DNA of 64,000 bases from Ignatzschineria ureiclastica (GCF_003121845.1 NZ_QEWQ01000004.1:124001-188000); one strand, 5' to 3'. Counted from the first letter of the stretch, positions 26,383 to 38,396 are shown. The notes: a model not told the origin generated them from the sequence alone. Program-made: numbers and translations.

Positions 26383-26660
26383 AATTATTATCTCCTAAAT
26401 GTTAAATGAATTTTCATTATAGACCGCTCTATTTCGAGATGTACAATTTTCACCATCGATTGCGGGCTAAATGTTATTCAAAAGTGAATTAAAAATGTGT
26501 CTAAAGTGAATGTGATCTATACAAGATAGGGTAAATTATCGTAATTACAATATGTTAGTGGATATTATTTTTATTATATGAATTCGTTAAATGTTGTAGT
26601 TAAATGGTAGTCATTTTCATTTAGAATGTCAATGTAGTGTTTTTTAAAGGTCGATTCAAT

Positions 26661-27365
26661 CTAGATTGAATCGATATTGGCTAAAATCTGCACGACAATC
26701 TCGGCAGAGTTTTTAGCCGCTAAATCTAAATATTCAACAAAGCTCATTGGCATCTCTTTATCAGGCAGATCAGAAAGCGCGCGGATGACGATAAAAGGGG
26801 TTTGATAGAGATAGGCAACCTGGGCAATCGCTGCCGCTTCCATCTCAACTGCTAAAATATTAGGAAAACAATTTTTGATGATCTCTACTCGATTTTGATC
26901 GGCAATAAAAGCATCCCCTGTACCAATTAAACCGATTTTATGATTCATCTCTAAATCTGTTAAGACATTAGCCACTAAGGTGACAAGCGCAGGGTCAGAG
27001 GGGAATGTGCGAGGAAGATCAGGCAGTTTTCCCGCTTCAAGCCCAATGGGGGAGAGATCAACATCGTGGTGAGCAGTTTCATTGGAGATAATGATATCGC
27101 CGATCTCCATACCATTGATGAGCCCGCCGGCAGAGCCAATATTGATAATGGCCGTTGGATGATAATATTCATGAAGTAGTGTGGTCGCCATCGCCGCTTG
27201 TACTTTACCAACGCCGGAGCGAAGCAGCACAACCGAATGACCTTGCAGCTCACCGCTAATAAAATGAACGCCGGCAATAGTCTGCTCTTTTTGATTTTCA
27301 ATCAGTGAAGCAATTAATGCGACTTCTTGCTTCATAGCACCAATAATTCCGATAATCCCTGCCAT
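26661..27365 (-). CDS. mtnN: 5'-methylthioadenosine/S-adenosylhomocysteine nucleosidase
   Basis: MtnN, 234 residues, which cleaves the adenine from methylthioadenosine, S-adenosylhomocysteine and 5'-deoxyadenosine. Family features are the N-terminal IGIIGAMKQEVALI, SAGGL, the catalytic region VEMEAAAIAQVAY and the aspartate in IRALSDLPDKE. The length is standard (E. coli 232). GGAGATA precedes the ATG. Solitary, divergent from the amino-acid permease with about 250 bp between. Confidence 0.96.
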   Translation of the reverse strand: MAGIIGIIGAMKQEVALIASLIENQKEQTIAGVHFISGELQGHSVVLLRSGVGKVQAAMATTLLHEYYHPTAIINIGSAGGLINGMEIGDIIISNETAHHDVDLSPIGLEAGKLPDLPRTFPSDPALVTLVANVLTDLEMNHKIGLIGTGDAFIADQNRVEIIKNCFPNILAVEMEAAAIAQVAYLYQTPFIVIRALSDLPDKEMPMSFVEYLDLAAKNSAEIVVQILANIDSI

Positions 27366-27614
27366 CTTATCTCCTCTATTTTATATTGCCAATCATCGTT
27401 AATGATTTATTACTTTGATTGTTACTTTATCAGATTGATCGGGTCTTGATTCAAGCAATTTTTATCCAAAACCTTAATGGGTAGGCATTATTAGGCTGGA
27501 ATTTTACTTGACGACTATCATCTTATTCCCACAGAATTAGGGAAACTTGTTATACTGTGCTGTTGCATTTTGAGCAAGGTTTAGACAATAGAAGAATATT
27601 CGTAGGAAAGGGCG

Positions 27615-29009
27615 ATGTCGGTGGAAAAGGGAAAAGTATTAAAACTTAAACGGGGATTAAAAAATCGCCATATACAGATGATCGCACTGGGCGGTGCCAT
27701 TGGAACAGGGCTCTTTTATGGCTCGGCAGAATCCATTGCACTAGTCGGGCCTGCGATTTTGCTCTCTTATCTTTTAGGGGGCTTTGTCATCTATTTAATT
27801 ATGACGATGATGGGAGAGATGTCTACGCATGAACCTGTTGCCGGCGCTTTTAGTCACTTCTCGTATAAATATTGGGGCGAATTTCCGGGGTTTTTAGCGG
27901 GCTGGAACTACTGGTTTCTCTACGTGTTAGTGAGTATGGCCGAATTATCTGCAATCGGAATTTATGTCCAATTTTGGTTCCCTGAGATTCCGATGTGGGT
28001 CTCATCTCTTTTTGTATTAATTATTATTACGATTCTCAATCTCTTTTCAATCCGGATTTATGGGGAATTTGAGTTCTGGTTTGCCTTTGTCAAAGTGATG
28101 GCGATTATTCTGCTTATTGCCTTAGGTCTCTATCTTATTATCTGGGGTGTAAATGGCGCAACCATTAGCAATCTTTGGCAATATGGTGGTTTCTTTCCTT
28201 TTGGGATTAAAGAATTTCTCCTCTCCTTAGTTGTCGTCATGTTCTCTTTTGGAGGCACAGAATTAATCGGAATTACGGCAGCAGAAGCAGATGATCCTCA
28301 AAAATCGATTCCAAAAGCGATTAAACAAGTTATTTGGCGGATTCTACTTTTCTATATTCTCTCCATTGCGATTCTGATGATTCTGCACCCTTGGAATGAG
28401 ATCGGAGTAGACGGCAGTCCATTTGTAATTATCTTCCAAGAGATGGGATTTGGTATCGTCAATACTCCTTGGGGACCACTCAATATTCCAGCAACATTTT
28501 TCAATGTAGTGGTTCTATCGGCTGCGATCTCTGTTTATAACAGTGGTATTTATAGCAATGGTCGGATGCTTTATGGCTTAGCGGAGCAGGGGAATGCGCC
28601 TAAAGTCTTCTTGAAGCTCAATCGTAATGCTGCGCCCTTTATGGCGATTCTCTTCTCATCACTCTGTACTTTAGTGGCAGTTGTCATTAATTTCTTAGTA
28701 CCGGAGGGGGCATTTATGCGCATTATGTCCTTAGCGGTTGCGGCGGCAACGATTACGTGGGGCTTGATTGTCATTGTACAATATCGTTTTAGAAAACAAG
28801 TAGATGGTAAAAGTTTAAGCTTTAAAGTACCGTTTTACCCTTTTAGTAACTTTTTTGCCCTTGGCTTCTTAATTCTACTATTAATTATGATGACCCAATC
28901 TGGCAATATGAAATATGCGGTGATGGTGATGCCTATTTGGATTTTAGTACTCTATATCGGTTTTCGGATTAAAAAGCAGATCACAAAACCCAAATCCTCG
29001 GGTCGATAA
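27615..29009 (+). CDS. AAT-family amino-acid permease
   Basis: A 464-residue APC-superfamily transporter with 12 predicted helices. Motifs include LKNRHIQMIALGGAIGTGLFYGSA near the N-terminus, YWGEFPGFLAGWNYWFLY and FGGTELIGITAAEA, characteristic of the AAT group (AroP, PheP, ProY, CycA). The substrate cannot be fixed from the sequence. AGGAAAGGGCG precedes the start. Followed by a strong terminator, so monocistronic. Confidence 0.9.
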   Translation: MSVEKGKVLKLKRGLKNRHIQMIALGGAIGTGLFYGSAESIALVGPAILLSYLLGGFVIYLIMTMMGEMSTHEPVAGAFSHFSYKYWGEFPGFLAGWNYWFLYVLVSMAELSAIGIYVQFWFPEIPMWVSSLFVLIIITILNLFSIRIYGEFEFWFAFVKVMAIILLIALGLYLIIWGVNGATISNLWQYGGFFPFGIKEFLLSLVVVMFSFGGTELIGITAAEADDPQKSIPKAIKQVIWRILLFYILSIAILMILHPWNEIGVDGSPFVIIFQEMGFGIVNTPWGPLNIPATFFNVVVLSAAISVYNSGIYSNGRMLYGLAEQGNAPKVFLKLNRNAAPFMAILFSSLCTLVAVVINFLVPEGAFMRIMSLAVAAATITWGLIVIVQYRFRKQVDGKSLSFKVPFYPFSNFFALGFLILLLIMMTQSGNMKYAVMVMPIWILVLYIGFRIKKQITKPKSSGR

Positions 29010-29107
29010 AATCCGTTGAGTTAATTAGATTTCTATATAACTGATTGAAAATTCAAATAATCGGATTGTTAAGTTGAAAATTTTCTTAAAAATCAAATAA
29101 ATAGAGT

Positions 29108-29138
29108 GAGCATTTGAGAGATCAAATGCTCTTTTTTT
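29108..29138 (+). terminator. Terminator after the amino-acid permease
   Basis: The perfect 10-bp stem GAGCATTTGA / TCAAATGCTC with a 4-nt loop is followed by seven T residues. Confidence 0.9.
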
Positions 29139-30452
<1,314 letters not shown>

Positions 30453-30599
30453 AGATGGATTAAAGCAGATGAAAGCTGATTCAGTAGTAATCAAAAGGCT
30501 TTTAATCGCTTAGTAACAATCATGAGACGATTCTTATAATTCACTCAGCTTTGCCTCGATAAGAGGCAGAGCGCGAGTTTGTGCAACTGAGAGGAAATT

Positions 30600-31274
30600 A
30601 TGTTTTTACGTACCTATCAATGGTTCGATAAGGCTTGGCAAAAAACCGAGATTGTTGTGACAGTTGTGATTCTATCCGCGATGACCTTTGTCACTTTTAT
30701 CTATACGATGCTCAATAATCTCTATACGCCATTTTATCATTTAGCTGATTGGGTTGCCGGTGATGAGCCGGGATTTTGGGAGGATCTCTTCCTTAATATT
30801 GGAGATTGGATGATGGATTTAGCCACTTCAATGAATTGGTCTAATCGTTTTACGGCTGCATGTTTTGCTTGGCTAATCTTTTTTTGTATGTCCTATGGTG
30901 TTCGTATTAGTGGTCATATTGGCGTGGATGCTTTAGTGAAGTTATTCAATCAAAAGGTGCAACGAACCTTGGCTTATATTGGCTTAGGCGCCTGTCTACT
31001 TTATGGTGGCATTATGCTTTTTGCGAGCTTAGATTGGGTACTCAATTTCTATAAATTAGGGACTTATGCTGAAGATTTAGATCGCTTTGGCATTCGCCGT
31101 TGGCATATTACGATGATTGTTCCTTTAGGTTTTCTACTCGTCATTATCCGTTATTTAGAAGTGGGTTACCGCATTTGGACGCATCAGCAGGATACGCTCG
31201 GGCTTGCCGATGAGGCGAAAGATGCAATCGATGAGATTGCAACCGCAGAGCACATTAAAGTCGCCGATAAATAA
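30600..31274 (+). CDS. dctQ: TRAP transporter small permease DctQ
   Basis: A 224-residue small integral membrane subunit with four hydrophobic helices and FCMSYGVRISGHIGVD in the second half, typical of DctQ. It is longer than average because of a loop of about 35 residues between the first two helices (YHLADWVAGDEPGFWED). It pairs with DctM. GAGGAAATT precedes the start; 147 bp separate it from dctP. Confidence 0.9.
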   Translation: MFLRTYQWFDKAWQKTEIVVTVVILSAMTFVTFIYTMLNNLYTPFYHLADWVAGDEPGFWEDLFLNIGDWMMDLATSMNWSNRFTAACFAWLIFFCMSYGVRISGHIGVDALVKLFNQKVQRTLAYIGLGACLLYGGIMLFASLDWVLNFYKLGTYAEDLDRFGIRRWHITMIVPLGFLLVIIRYLEVGYRIWTHQQDTLGLADEAKDAIDEIATAEHIKVADK

Positions 31275-31423
31275 GTGAAACGAGTTGATGACTGACTCAT
31301 TGACCACTTATTTAGGGCAGATTGCTCAAATGTTAAACCTACTGAATATCTATTGAAAATGTCATCAATGATTATGGTGAGAGATCAGATATTGATTCCC
31401 ATAATCAGCCTAAAGGATTGATC

Positions 31424-32707
31424 ATGACCATACTATTTTTATTTCTATTACTCTTTATTTTAATGTTGATCGGGATTCCGGTCGCAATCTCACTCGGTTT
31501 ATCGAGTGCTTTAACGATTATTCTCTTTAGTCCAGATTCCCCTCGAAGTTTGGCAATTAAGATGTTTGAAACGTCAGAACATACAACATTACTGGCTATT
31601 CCATTTTTCCTCATTGCCGGAGCATTTATGACAACAGGCGGAGTTGCCCGTCGCTTGATTGATTTTGCTAATGTCTGTGTAGGTCATATTCGGGGCGGTT
31701 TAGCGATTGGCTCAGTACTCGCTTGTATGCTCTTTGCGGCGCTCTCAGGTTCAAGCCCGGCAACGGTTGCCGCGGTTGGTTCGATTGCGATTGCTGGCAT
31801 GGTGCGGTCAGGTTATAGCCAATCATTTGGTACAGGAATTATCTGTAATGCCGGAACTTTAGGTATTTTGATTCCTCCATCGATTGTTATGGTTGTCTAT
31901 GCAGCTGCGACCGAACAATCAGTGGGCAAGATGTTTATGGCGGGCGTAGTTCCCGGCGCACTTTTAGGGGTTGCTTTAATGGTGGCGATCTATATTGTCG
32001 CGCGCGTTAAAAAGTTACCAGCACAACCGAGGGCAACAGTGAAAGAGTGGTTTACCACTTTCCGTAAAGCTTTATGGGGATTATTACTGATGGTGATTAT
32101 CCTGGGTGGAATCTATTCGGGGATGTATACGCCCACAGAAGCTGCCGCAGTGGCCGCCGTATATTCGATGTTTGTGGCGCTCTTCGTCTATCGAGATATG
32201 CCTTTAAAAGATTACCCGAAGGTGATGTTAGAATCCGGCAAAATGACGGTGATGCTGATGTTCATCATTGCCAATGCGATGCTCTTTGCGCATGTGTTAA
32301 CGACAGAACAAATTCCGCAGACTATCGCGAGTTGGGTAACCGAGATGGGCTTCTCGCCTTGGATGTTCCTTATTGTTGTGAATATTGTCTTATTGATTGC
32401 CGGTAGCTTTATGGAGCCCTCGGCGGTGATTTTGATTTTAGCACCGATCTTTTTCCCGATTGCGATGGAGCTTGGGATTGATCCGATTCATCTAGGGATT
32501 ATTATGGTGGTGAATATGGAAATTGGCTTAATCACACCGCCTGTAGGACTGAATCTCTTCGTCGCTTCAGCGGTAACGGGGATGCCGATTACGAAGACGA
32601 TTAAAGCAGCACTCCCTTGGTTGATGATTCTACTCTTCTTCCTATTACTCATTACCTATATCCCAGCGATCTCATTAGGATTACCTACTTGGTTAGGAAT
32701 GATGTAG
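31424..32707 (+). CDS. dctM: TRAP transporter large permease DctM
   Basis: A 427-residue member of the DctM family with about 12 membrane helices. Signature segments include ALSGSSPATVAAVGSIAIAG, GTLGILIPPSIVMVVYA, MYTPTEAAAVAAVY and GLITPPVGLNLFVASAV. It catalyses sodium-coupled uptake of the substrate delivered by DctP. The ATG at 31424 is six bases after TAAAGGA; a TTG two codons earlier is less likely. Last gene of dctPQM, followed by a stem-loop. Confidence 0.94.
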   Translation: MTILFLFLLLFILMLIGIPVAISLGLSSALTIILFSPDSPRSLAIKMFETSEHTTLLAIPFFLIAGAFMTTGGVARRLIDFANVCVGHIRGGLAIGSVLACMLFAALSGSSPATVAAVGSIAIAGMVRSGYSQSFGTGIICNAGTLGILIPPSIVMVVYAAATEQSVGKMFMAGVVPGALLGVALMVAIYIVARVKKLPAQPRATVKEWFTTFRKALWGLLLMVIILGGIYSGMYTPTEAAAVAAVYSMFVALFVYRDMPLKDYPKVMLESGKMTVMLMFIIANAMLFAHVLTTEQIPQTIASWVTEMGFSPWMFLIVVNIVLLIAGSFMEPSAVILILAPIFFPIAMELGIDPIHLGIIMVVNMEIGLITPPVGLNLFVASAVTGMPITKTIKAALPWLMILLFFLLLITYIPAISLGLPTWLGMM

Positions 32708-32780
32708 GCAGGCACTCGAGAAGTGAATTATTACCGCAATTGTGATTGAGTGACTTTCCTGATTATGTAGTGACAAGAGA

Positions 32781-32813
32781 AAGCCCTTAGACTGAAACTT
32801 AGTCTAAGGGCTT
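32781..32813 (+). terminator. Terminator after dctM
   Basis: A long stem AAGCCCTTAGACT / AGTCTAAGGGCTT with a short loop, followed by ATTAGATT. The T-tract is imperfect. Confidence 0.65.
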
Positions 32814-32845
32814 ATTAGATTAGGGGATTAAGTATTGCGATTATG

Positions 32846-32976
32846 TATAGTCAATTTGGTTTAAGAAAAATGATTTTAAACAACACTTGCAAGATGCCGG
32901 ATAGAACGGCTTCCTTACTTATTACAACCGATGCGCCGGCATTTACACAAGCTTATTTTGAACCGATATTACTATA
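32846..32976 (+). mobile_element. MITE-like element, copy b (131 bp, short form)
   Basis: Ends TATAGTCAATTTGGTTTAAG and TTTTGAACCGATATTACTATA, with the conserved core CACTTGCAAGATGCCGG and GATGCGCCGGCAT. It lies 16 bp beyond the stop of pgsA. Confidence 0.85.
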
Positions 32977-32992
32977 TTCTTATTATCTTGTT

Positions 32993-33556
32993 TTACAAAT
33001 TCTCTTTTATACTCAATACTTTCCAAGTTGAGTAGAGATATTGCACCATAGACCACAGTGTTAAAACTGTTGCAATAATCATAAAGATAAGCCCGACTTC
33101 ATAAAGTGGAATACCGAATAATTTCTTACCATAGAGCAGGAAGGTAATAGAGGCCATTTGAAAGGCGGTTTTCCATTTACCAATCCAAGAGACGGCGACA
33201 ACTCCGCGCTCTCCCATACTCGCCATCCACTCTCGTAAGGCGGAGATGGTAATTTCTCGGCTGATAATAATCATCACCGATAGTGTTAAATACCATTTAT
33301 GAGGATCATTATCGACAATGGCAATGAGCGCAACAGCTACTAATAATTTATCTGCAACGGGATCTAAAAATGCCCCAAAACTCGAGGTTTGATTCCACTT
33401 TCGAGCAAGATAGCCATCTAACCAATCAGTTGCTGCTGCGACCATAAAGAGAATCGAGAGCACCAGATGTTTATGAGGTGTAGGGAAAAAGTAACAGAGA
33501 ATAAACACCGGAATCGCAACTACGCGAGCCCAAGTGATAAGGCTTGGAAGATTCAT
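32993..33556 (-). CDS. pgsA: CDP-diacylglycerol-glycerol-3-phosphate 3-phosphatidyltransferase
   Basis: PgsA, 187 residues, which makes phosphatidylglycerophosphate in the inner membrane. The CDP-alcohol phosphotransferase motif DGxxAR(x8)GxxxDxxxD is intact as DGYLARKWNQTSSFGAFLDP with the final Asp in VADK. It has four to five hydrophobic segments. No uvrC or other partner is adjacent. It is divergent from guaB with 150 bp between, and a MITE sits just beyond its 3' end. Confidence 0.95.
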   Translation of the reverse strand: MNLPSLITWARVVAIPVFILCYFFPTPHKHLVLSILFMVAAATDWLDGYLARKWNQTSSFGAFLDPVADKLLVAVALIAIVDNDPHKWYLTLSVMIIISREITISALREWMASMGERGVVAVSWIGKWKTAFQMASITFLLYGKKLFGIPLYEVGLIFMIIATVLTLWSMVQYLYSTWKVLSIKENL

Positions 33557-33707
33557 ACTTTTATCAACTCCTCAAGGTTTTTGTAAGCGCCGTCGATTAT
33601 TGTATCAAAATTTTCCACACTCTGAAAGGGCTGATAAAATCCCTACTTTCAGAAAATAATTGTGATAAAATACAGCTCTTTTAAATTGCGTTCTTGGAGA
33701 GAGATAT

Positions 33708-35168
33708 ATGCTTAGAATAATGGAGAAAGGTTTAACTTTTGATGATGTATTATTAGTCCCTGATTACTCTGAAGTGCTTCCGCGGGATGTGTCGCTCAAG
33801 ACGCAATTGACTCAGAAAATATCGTTAAACATTCCTCTTCTTTCAGCTGCGATGGACACTGTGACTGAGAGTAAAATGGCGATTGCTTTAGCACAATTAG
33901 GCGGCATCGGTATTATCCATAAAAACTTAACGCCGGCAGAGCAAGCGCGTCAAGTGCGTAAAGTAAAAAACTTTGAAAGTGGTGTATTAACAGATCCGAT
34001 TACCGTTACCACTGATTGCACGTTAGAAGAGGTGCGCAATATTATGCGTCACCGCAATATTTCAAGTGTGCCGGTTTTAACGCTTGATAAAAAGGTTGCC
34101 GGCATTATCACGACCCGCGACTTACGATTCCAAACGGATCTATCTTTAAATATTACAGAGGCGATGACGAACCGTGATCGCCTTATTACTATCCACGAAG
34201 GCGCTACGAAAGAAGAGATTATCGAAAAACTTCGTGCTAATCGTCTTGAACGCTTAGTGGTTGTGAATGACAATAATGAACTACGTGGCTTAATTACAGT
34301 TAAAGATCTCTCATTAACAGATACGCATCCTAATGCTGTGACTGATGATCAAGATCGTCTAATCTGTGGAGCGGCTGTGGGTGCAGGTGCCGGAACAGAA
34401 GAGCGTATTGAACAATTAGTGGATGTAGGTGTTGATTTGATTATTGTGGATACTGCACACGGTCATTCAAAAGGCGTTATTGATCGCGTTCGTTGGGTGA
34501 AGCAGACTTATCCTGATCTACAAGTAATCAGCGGTAACATTGCAACCGGCGAAGCAGCGAAAGCATTATTAGCAGCGGGAACAGATGGTGTGAAAGTCGG
34601 GATTGGTCCTGGTTCTATCTGTACAACTCGTATCGTGGCCGGCATTGGTTTCCCACAAATTAGTGCTATTGCTAATGTCGCAGAAGCGCTTCGTGGTACA
34701 GGTGTTCCTGTGATTGCTGATGGGGGGATTCGTTATTCAGGTGATATGGCAAAAGCATTAGCAGCAGGTGCAAATTCGATTATGGTCGGCTCGATTTTAG
34801 CCGGTACTGATGAATCACCGGGTGAAATCGAATTCTATCAAGGTCGTGCTTATAAATCATATCGCGGTATGGGTTCTATCGGTGCGATGAATGCCGGTTC
34901 TTCAGATCGTTATTTCCAAGAAGGTTCAAGTGCGGATAAGCTTGTACCAGAAGGAATCGAAGGACGCGTTGCTTATAAAGGTTCGGTCGCACCTATCGTT
35001 CATCAATTAATGGGCGGTATCCGCGCAGGAATGGGGTATGTCGGTTGCGGTACTATTGCTGAAATGAACACTAAACCACGCTTTGTAGAGATCACAAGTG
35101 CCGGTATGAGTGAATCACACGTACACGATGTGACCATTACTAAAGAAGCGCCTAACTATTCACGTTAA
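33708..35168 (+). CDS. guaB: IMP dehydrogenase
   Basis: GuaB, 486 residues, oxidising IMP to XMP, the committed step of GMP synthesis. The catalytic cysteine is in [13 protein letters not shown] and the mobile-flap region contains [10 protein letters not shown]. Two CBS domains occupy about residues 95-205. It begins [18 protein letters not shown], with GGAGAGAG before the start. guaA, often the next gene in gammaproteobacteria, does not follow; instead a terminator and a repeat array appear. Confidence 0.97.
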   Translation: MLRIMEKGLTFDDVLLVPDYSEVLPRDVSLKTQLTQKISLNIPLLSAAMDTVTESKMAIALAQLGGIGIIHKNLTPAEQARQVRKVKNFESGVLTDPITVTTDCTLEEVRNIMRHRNISSVPVLTLDKKVAGIITTRDLRFQTDLSLNITEAMTNRDRLITIHEGATKEEIIEKLRANRLERLVVVNDNNELRGLITVKDLSLTDTHPNAVTDDQDRLICGAAVGAGAGTEERIEQLVDVGVDLIIVDTAHGHSKGVIDRVRWVKQTYPDLQVISGNIATGEAAKALLAAGTDGVKVGIGPGSICTTRIVAGIGFPQISAIANVAEALRGTGVPVIADGGIRYSGDMAKALAAGANSIMVGSILAGTDESPGEIEFYQGRAYKSYRGMGSIGAMNAGSSDRYFQEGSSADKLVPEGIEGRVAYKGSVAPIVHQLMGGIRAGMGYVGCGTIAEMNTKPRFVEITSAGMSESHVHDVTITKEAPNYSR

Positions 35169-35212
35169 TATATTATTTGTTGAATATTAGGTTTCGCAAT
35201 AAAGATTTATTT

Positions 35213-35245
35213 AAAATCTCGGGAGTTCCGCTCTCGAGATTTTTG
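35213..35245 (+). terminator. Terminator after guaB
   Basis: AAAATCTCG...CGAGATTTT stem with GAG/CTC continuation toward the loop, followed by TTTTTGTTTTT. Confidence 0.8.
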
Positions 35246-35277
35246 TTTTTGATTTGAAATAAATGTGTTCTCAATCA

Positions 35278-35976
35278 AAGCTCATTCCCGGCGGGAGAGA
35301 ACGCTTGCAAGTCCAGATTAATCTCGCGCCCGCGTGAGAGACTCAAAGTTTCTTCAATTGAGTAAAACAATATTAATGTCTCGGAATAACAGGTGTGTAA
35401 TATTAATCATCCGGCATTGAGAAATGTCCCAACTGCCGGCGCGGGATTGATATAAGAATACGATCATTCGCCCCGGCGATGCGGATAATTGTCTTAGTGA
35501 TTCTTAATCAAGGCTAATTCTTGGCGGGAGAGAACGCTTGCAAGTCCAGATTAATCTCGTGCCCGCGTGAGAGGCTCAAAGTTTCTTCAATTGAGTAAAA
35601 CAATATTAATATCTCGGAATAACAGGTGTGTAATATTAATCATCCGGCATTGAGAAATGTCCCAACTGCCGGCACGGGATTGATATAAGAATGCGATCAT
35701 TCGCCTCGGCGATGCGGATAATGATCTTAGTTTAGTGATCCTTAAGTAAGGCTAATTCTCGGCGGGAGAGAACGCTTGCAAGTCCAGATCAATCTCGCGC
35801 CCGCGTGAGAGGCTTAAAGTTTCTTCAATTGAGTAAAACAATATTAATATCTCGGAATAACTGATGTGTAATATTAATCATCCGGCATTGAGAAATGCCA
35901 CAACAGCCGGCACGGGATTGATATAAGAATACGATCATTCGCCCCGGCGATACGGATAATTGTCTTAGTGATTTTT
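35278..35976 (+). repeat. Three tandem copies of a ~233-bp GC-rich repeat (left of lysS)
   Basis: Copies begin at about 35278, 35510 and 35748 (periods 233 and 238). Each has GGCGGGAGAGAACG, CTTGCAAGTCCAGA, TAATATTAATCATCCGGCAT, CTGCCGGC and a closing CATTCGCCCCGGCGAT. They differ at only a few per cent of positions. No open frame is shared. The same unit occurs twice in reverse orientation right of lysS. Confidence 0.9.
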
Positions 35977-36291
35977 AAATATTGTGCAACCTACTTATTC
36001 CTTGAAGTGAATAGAGTATGTACCTGCTTAAATGAGGCTTTTGTGATATATTGACGAACATTGTAATGACATAGGTAATATTTTTTATGCAATAGCGCTT
36101 GATTCAGATTATTATAGAGGAATTGCGCTATAAATCGGTCAAAAGCCAAGATTGATAGACATTACCAAATTTTAAGGCATACGAATAGCATTCGTATAGG
36201 CTTTTAAAGCAAGAATAAATAGGGTTAGAGGAGTGGTACACCACTAAACTCTAAATCAATGTTTAACCATTATTGAAAGTAGAAATTTATA
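35977..36291 (+). other. lysS leader region
   Basis: Contains an 8-bp stem ATACGAAT-AGC-ATTCGTAT (36179-36197) and a compact palindrome AGTGGTACACCACT (36232-36245) shortly before lysS. These may form mRNA structures in the leader; no known riboswitch is recognised. Confidence 0.4.
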
Positions 36292-37815
36292 ATGACAAAA
36301 GAGACTGTAGTGAACGATCACGATCAAACTGAAAATCATCTTATTACAGAGCGCCGTGAGAAACTTGCGAAGATTCGTGAAGAGCGGTCGGTGGCTTTCC
36401 CTAATCATTTCCGTAAAGATACACACGCTAAAGCGCTTCATAAAGAGATGGAAGGCCTTGATCGTGATGCGTTGAAACAGAAGGGTAAGATCGTCAAGAT
36501 GGCCGGTCGTATCGTTGCTAAACGTCTCTTCGGTAAAGGTGGATTTATTAGTCTACGGGACCAAACCGGTGATATCCAAGTATTTGTCAATACAGGGCTT
36601 ATTGGAGCTGAGGCTTTTGCAGATTTCACGACGTGGGATGTGGGCGATATTATCGGTGTTGAAGGGGAAGTGTCTCGCTCTGATAAAGGGGAATTAACGG
36701 TTCGCGCGAATCAACTCATCCTCTTAACCAAATCGCTTCGTCCATTGCCGGATAAATTCCACGGTTTAACAGACGTTGAAGCGCGTTATCGTCAACGTTA
36801 CCTTGATCTGATTACCAATATGGAATCAAGAGAGACTTTCCGTAAACGGAATCTCATCGTTCGTACAATTCGAAGTTTTATGGATGCCCGCGGTTTTGAA
36901 GAGGTGGAAACACCGATGATGCACTCGATTCCCGGCGGTGCGAATGCAAAACCATTTATTACTCATCATAATGCACTTGATATGGAGTTCTACTTACGTA
37001 TTGCGCCAGAGCTCTACCTCAAACGTCTGATCGTAGGTGGAATGGAGCGGGTATATGAGATTAACCGTAACTTCCGTAATGAAGGGGTTTCAACCCGTCA
37101 TAACCCAGAGTTTACGATGATGGAATGGTATTGGGCCTTTGCCGATTATCAAGATATGATGGATATGACGGATGCGATGATGAAAGAGATCGCACTTCGC
37201 GTGAATGAGGGTTCAACCAAAGTTCAATATCAAGATTATGAGATCGATTTCGCAATCCCTGCTGCGCGTATGACAGTACAAGAATCGATTCTTAAATATT
37301 GTGATGTGGCGAAAGATTACGATCTTAATACTCGTGAGGGTGTTGCAGCACTCGCAGATCATCTTCATATCAAATATGATAAAGAGAATGATTGTTGGGG
37401 CAAAATCTTAATGGAGATCTTTGATGATCAAGTCGAAGAGCAACTTTTACAGCCAACCTTTATCACAGGTTATCCATTAGCGGTATCGCCATTAGCACGT
37501 CAAAATGATGAGAATCCATTAATTACTGATCGTTTTGAATACTTCATCGGTGGTCGAGAAGTAGGGAATGGTTATTCGGAGTTAAATGATGCCGAAGATC
37601 AACATCAACGCTTTATGACGCAAGTTGAAGATAAAGATGCCGGTGATGATGAAGCAATGCATTACGATAAAGACTTCGTGACCGCCCTTGAATTCGGTAT
37701 GCCGCCAACAGCCGGTGAAGGTATCGGAATTGATCGTTTAGTGATGATCTTTACCAATGCGCCGTCAATTCGTGATGTACTCTTATTCCCCCATATGCGT
37801 GTGCGCAATAGTTAA
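36292..37815 (+). CDS. lysS: Lysyl-tRNA synthetase, class II
   Basis: LysS, 507 residues, charges tRNA-Lys. The N-terminal OB-fold anticodon domain runs to about residue 150 (GRIVAKRLFGKGGFISLRD). The class II core follows with motif 1 (FEEVETPMMHSIPGGA), motif 2 (RVYEINRNFRNEG) and motif 3 (GEGIGIDRLVMI). An unusual feature is its genomic setting between inverted arrays of a GC-rich repeat. prfB, a frequent neighbour, is not adjacent. A terminator follows at 37870. Confidence 0.97.
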   Translation: MTKETVVNDHDQTENHLITERREKLAKIREERSVAFPNHFRKDTHAKALHKEMEGLDRDALKQKGKIVKMAGRIVAKRLFGKGGFISLRDQTGDIQVFVNTGLIGAEAFADFTTWDVGDIIGVEGEVSRSDKGELTVRANQLILLTKSLRPLPDKFHGLTDVEARYRQRYLDLITNMESRETFRKRNLIVRTIRSFMDARGFEEVETPMMHSIPGGANAKPFITHHNALDMEFYLRIAPELYLKRLIVGGMERVYEINRNFRNEGVSTRHNPEFTMMEWYWAFADYQDMMDMTDAMMKEIALRVNEGSTKVQYQDYEIDFAIPAARMTVQESILKYCDVAKDYDLNTREGVAALADHLHIKYDKENDCWGKILMEIFDDQVEEQLLQPTFITGYPLAVSPLARQNDENPLITDRFEYFIGGREVGNGYSELNDAEDQHQRFMTQVEDKDAGDDEAMHYDKDFVTALEFGMPPTAGEGIGIDRLVMIFTNAPSIRDVLLFPHMRVRNS

Positions 37816-37869
37816 GCGCTCATAATCTGTTTTTGTAGAGTTAGTCAGATTACAGAGACAATAGACGAT

Positions 37870-37906
37870 AAACTCGAAGTACTAGGAACAGTATTTCGAG
37901 TTTTTT
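37870..37906 (+). terminator. Terminator after lysS
   Basis: Stem AAACTCGAAGTACT / AGTATTTCGAGTTT with a six-base loop, followed by a T-run. Confidence 0.85.
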
Positions 37907-37918
37907 ATTGCGAACAAC

Positions 37919-38392
37919 TAAGACCATTTACCGCATCGCCGGGGCGAATGATCCCGCTTTAATCACAATCGTGCGCCGGCAGTTGTGGCATTTCCCTATG
38001 ACGGAAGATTAATATTACATACTTGTTATTGCGAGGAATTAATAGGGTTTTATCAACTGGGAAGCGCTTTGAGTACCTCATCTACGGGCGCGAGATTGAT
38101 CTGAATTTGCAAACGTTCTCTCCCGCCGGGAATCGGCTTTAATTAGGAATAATAAGACAATGTATCGCATCGCCGGGGCGAATGATCGCGCTTTAATCAT
38201 AATCGTGCGCCGGCTATTAAAGCGTTTCTTCAATACCAGAAGATTAATATTACATACTTGTTATTGCGTGGAATTAATAGGGTTTTATCAACTGGGAAGC
38301 ACTTTGAGTACCTCATCTGCGGGCGCGCGATTGATCTAGATTTGCAAGCGTTCTCTCCCGCCGGAAATCAGCTTTAATTAAGAGTAATCAAG
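37919..38392 (-). repeat. Two tandem copies of the ~233-bp repeat, inverted (right of lysS)
   Basis: Copies at about 37919-38152 and 38153-38392 (period 234), in reverse orientation to the array left of lysS: GCATCGCCGGGGCGAATGAT, GTGCGCCGGC, TTAATATTACA and GTTCTCTCCCGCCGG appear in reversed order. They end five bases from the stop of the TonB-like gene. Confidence 0.9.
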
Positions 38393-38396
38393 CGCA

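Noticed and set aside
35278-38392. Repeat arrays considered as CRISPR
   Set aside because: Units are ~233 bp with no short repeat/unique spacer alternation and no cas genes.
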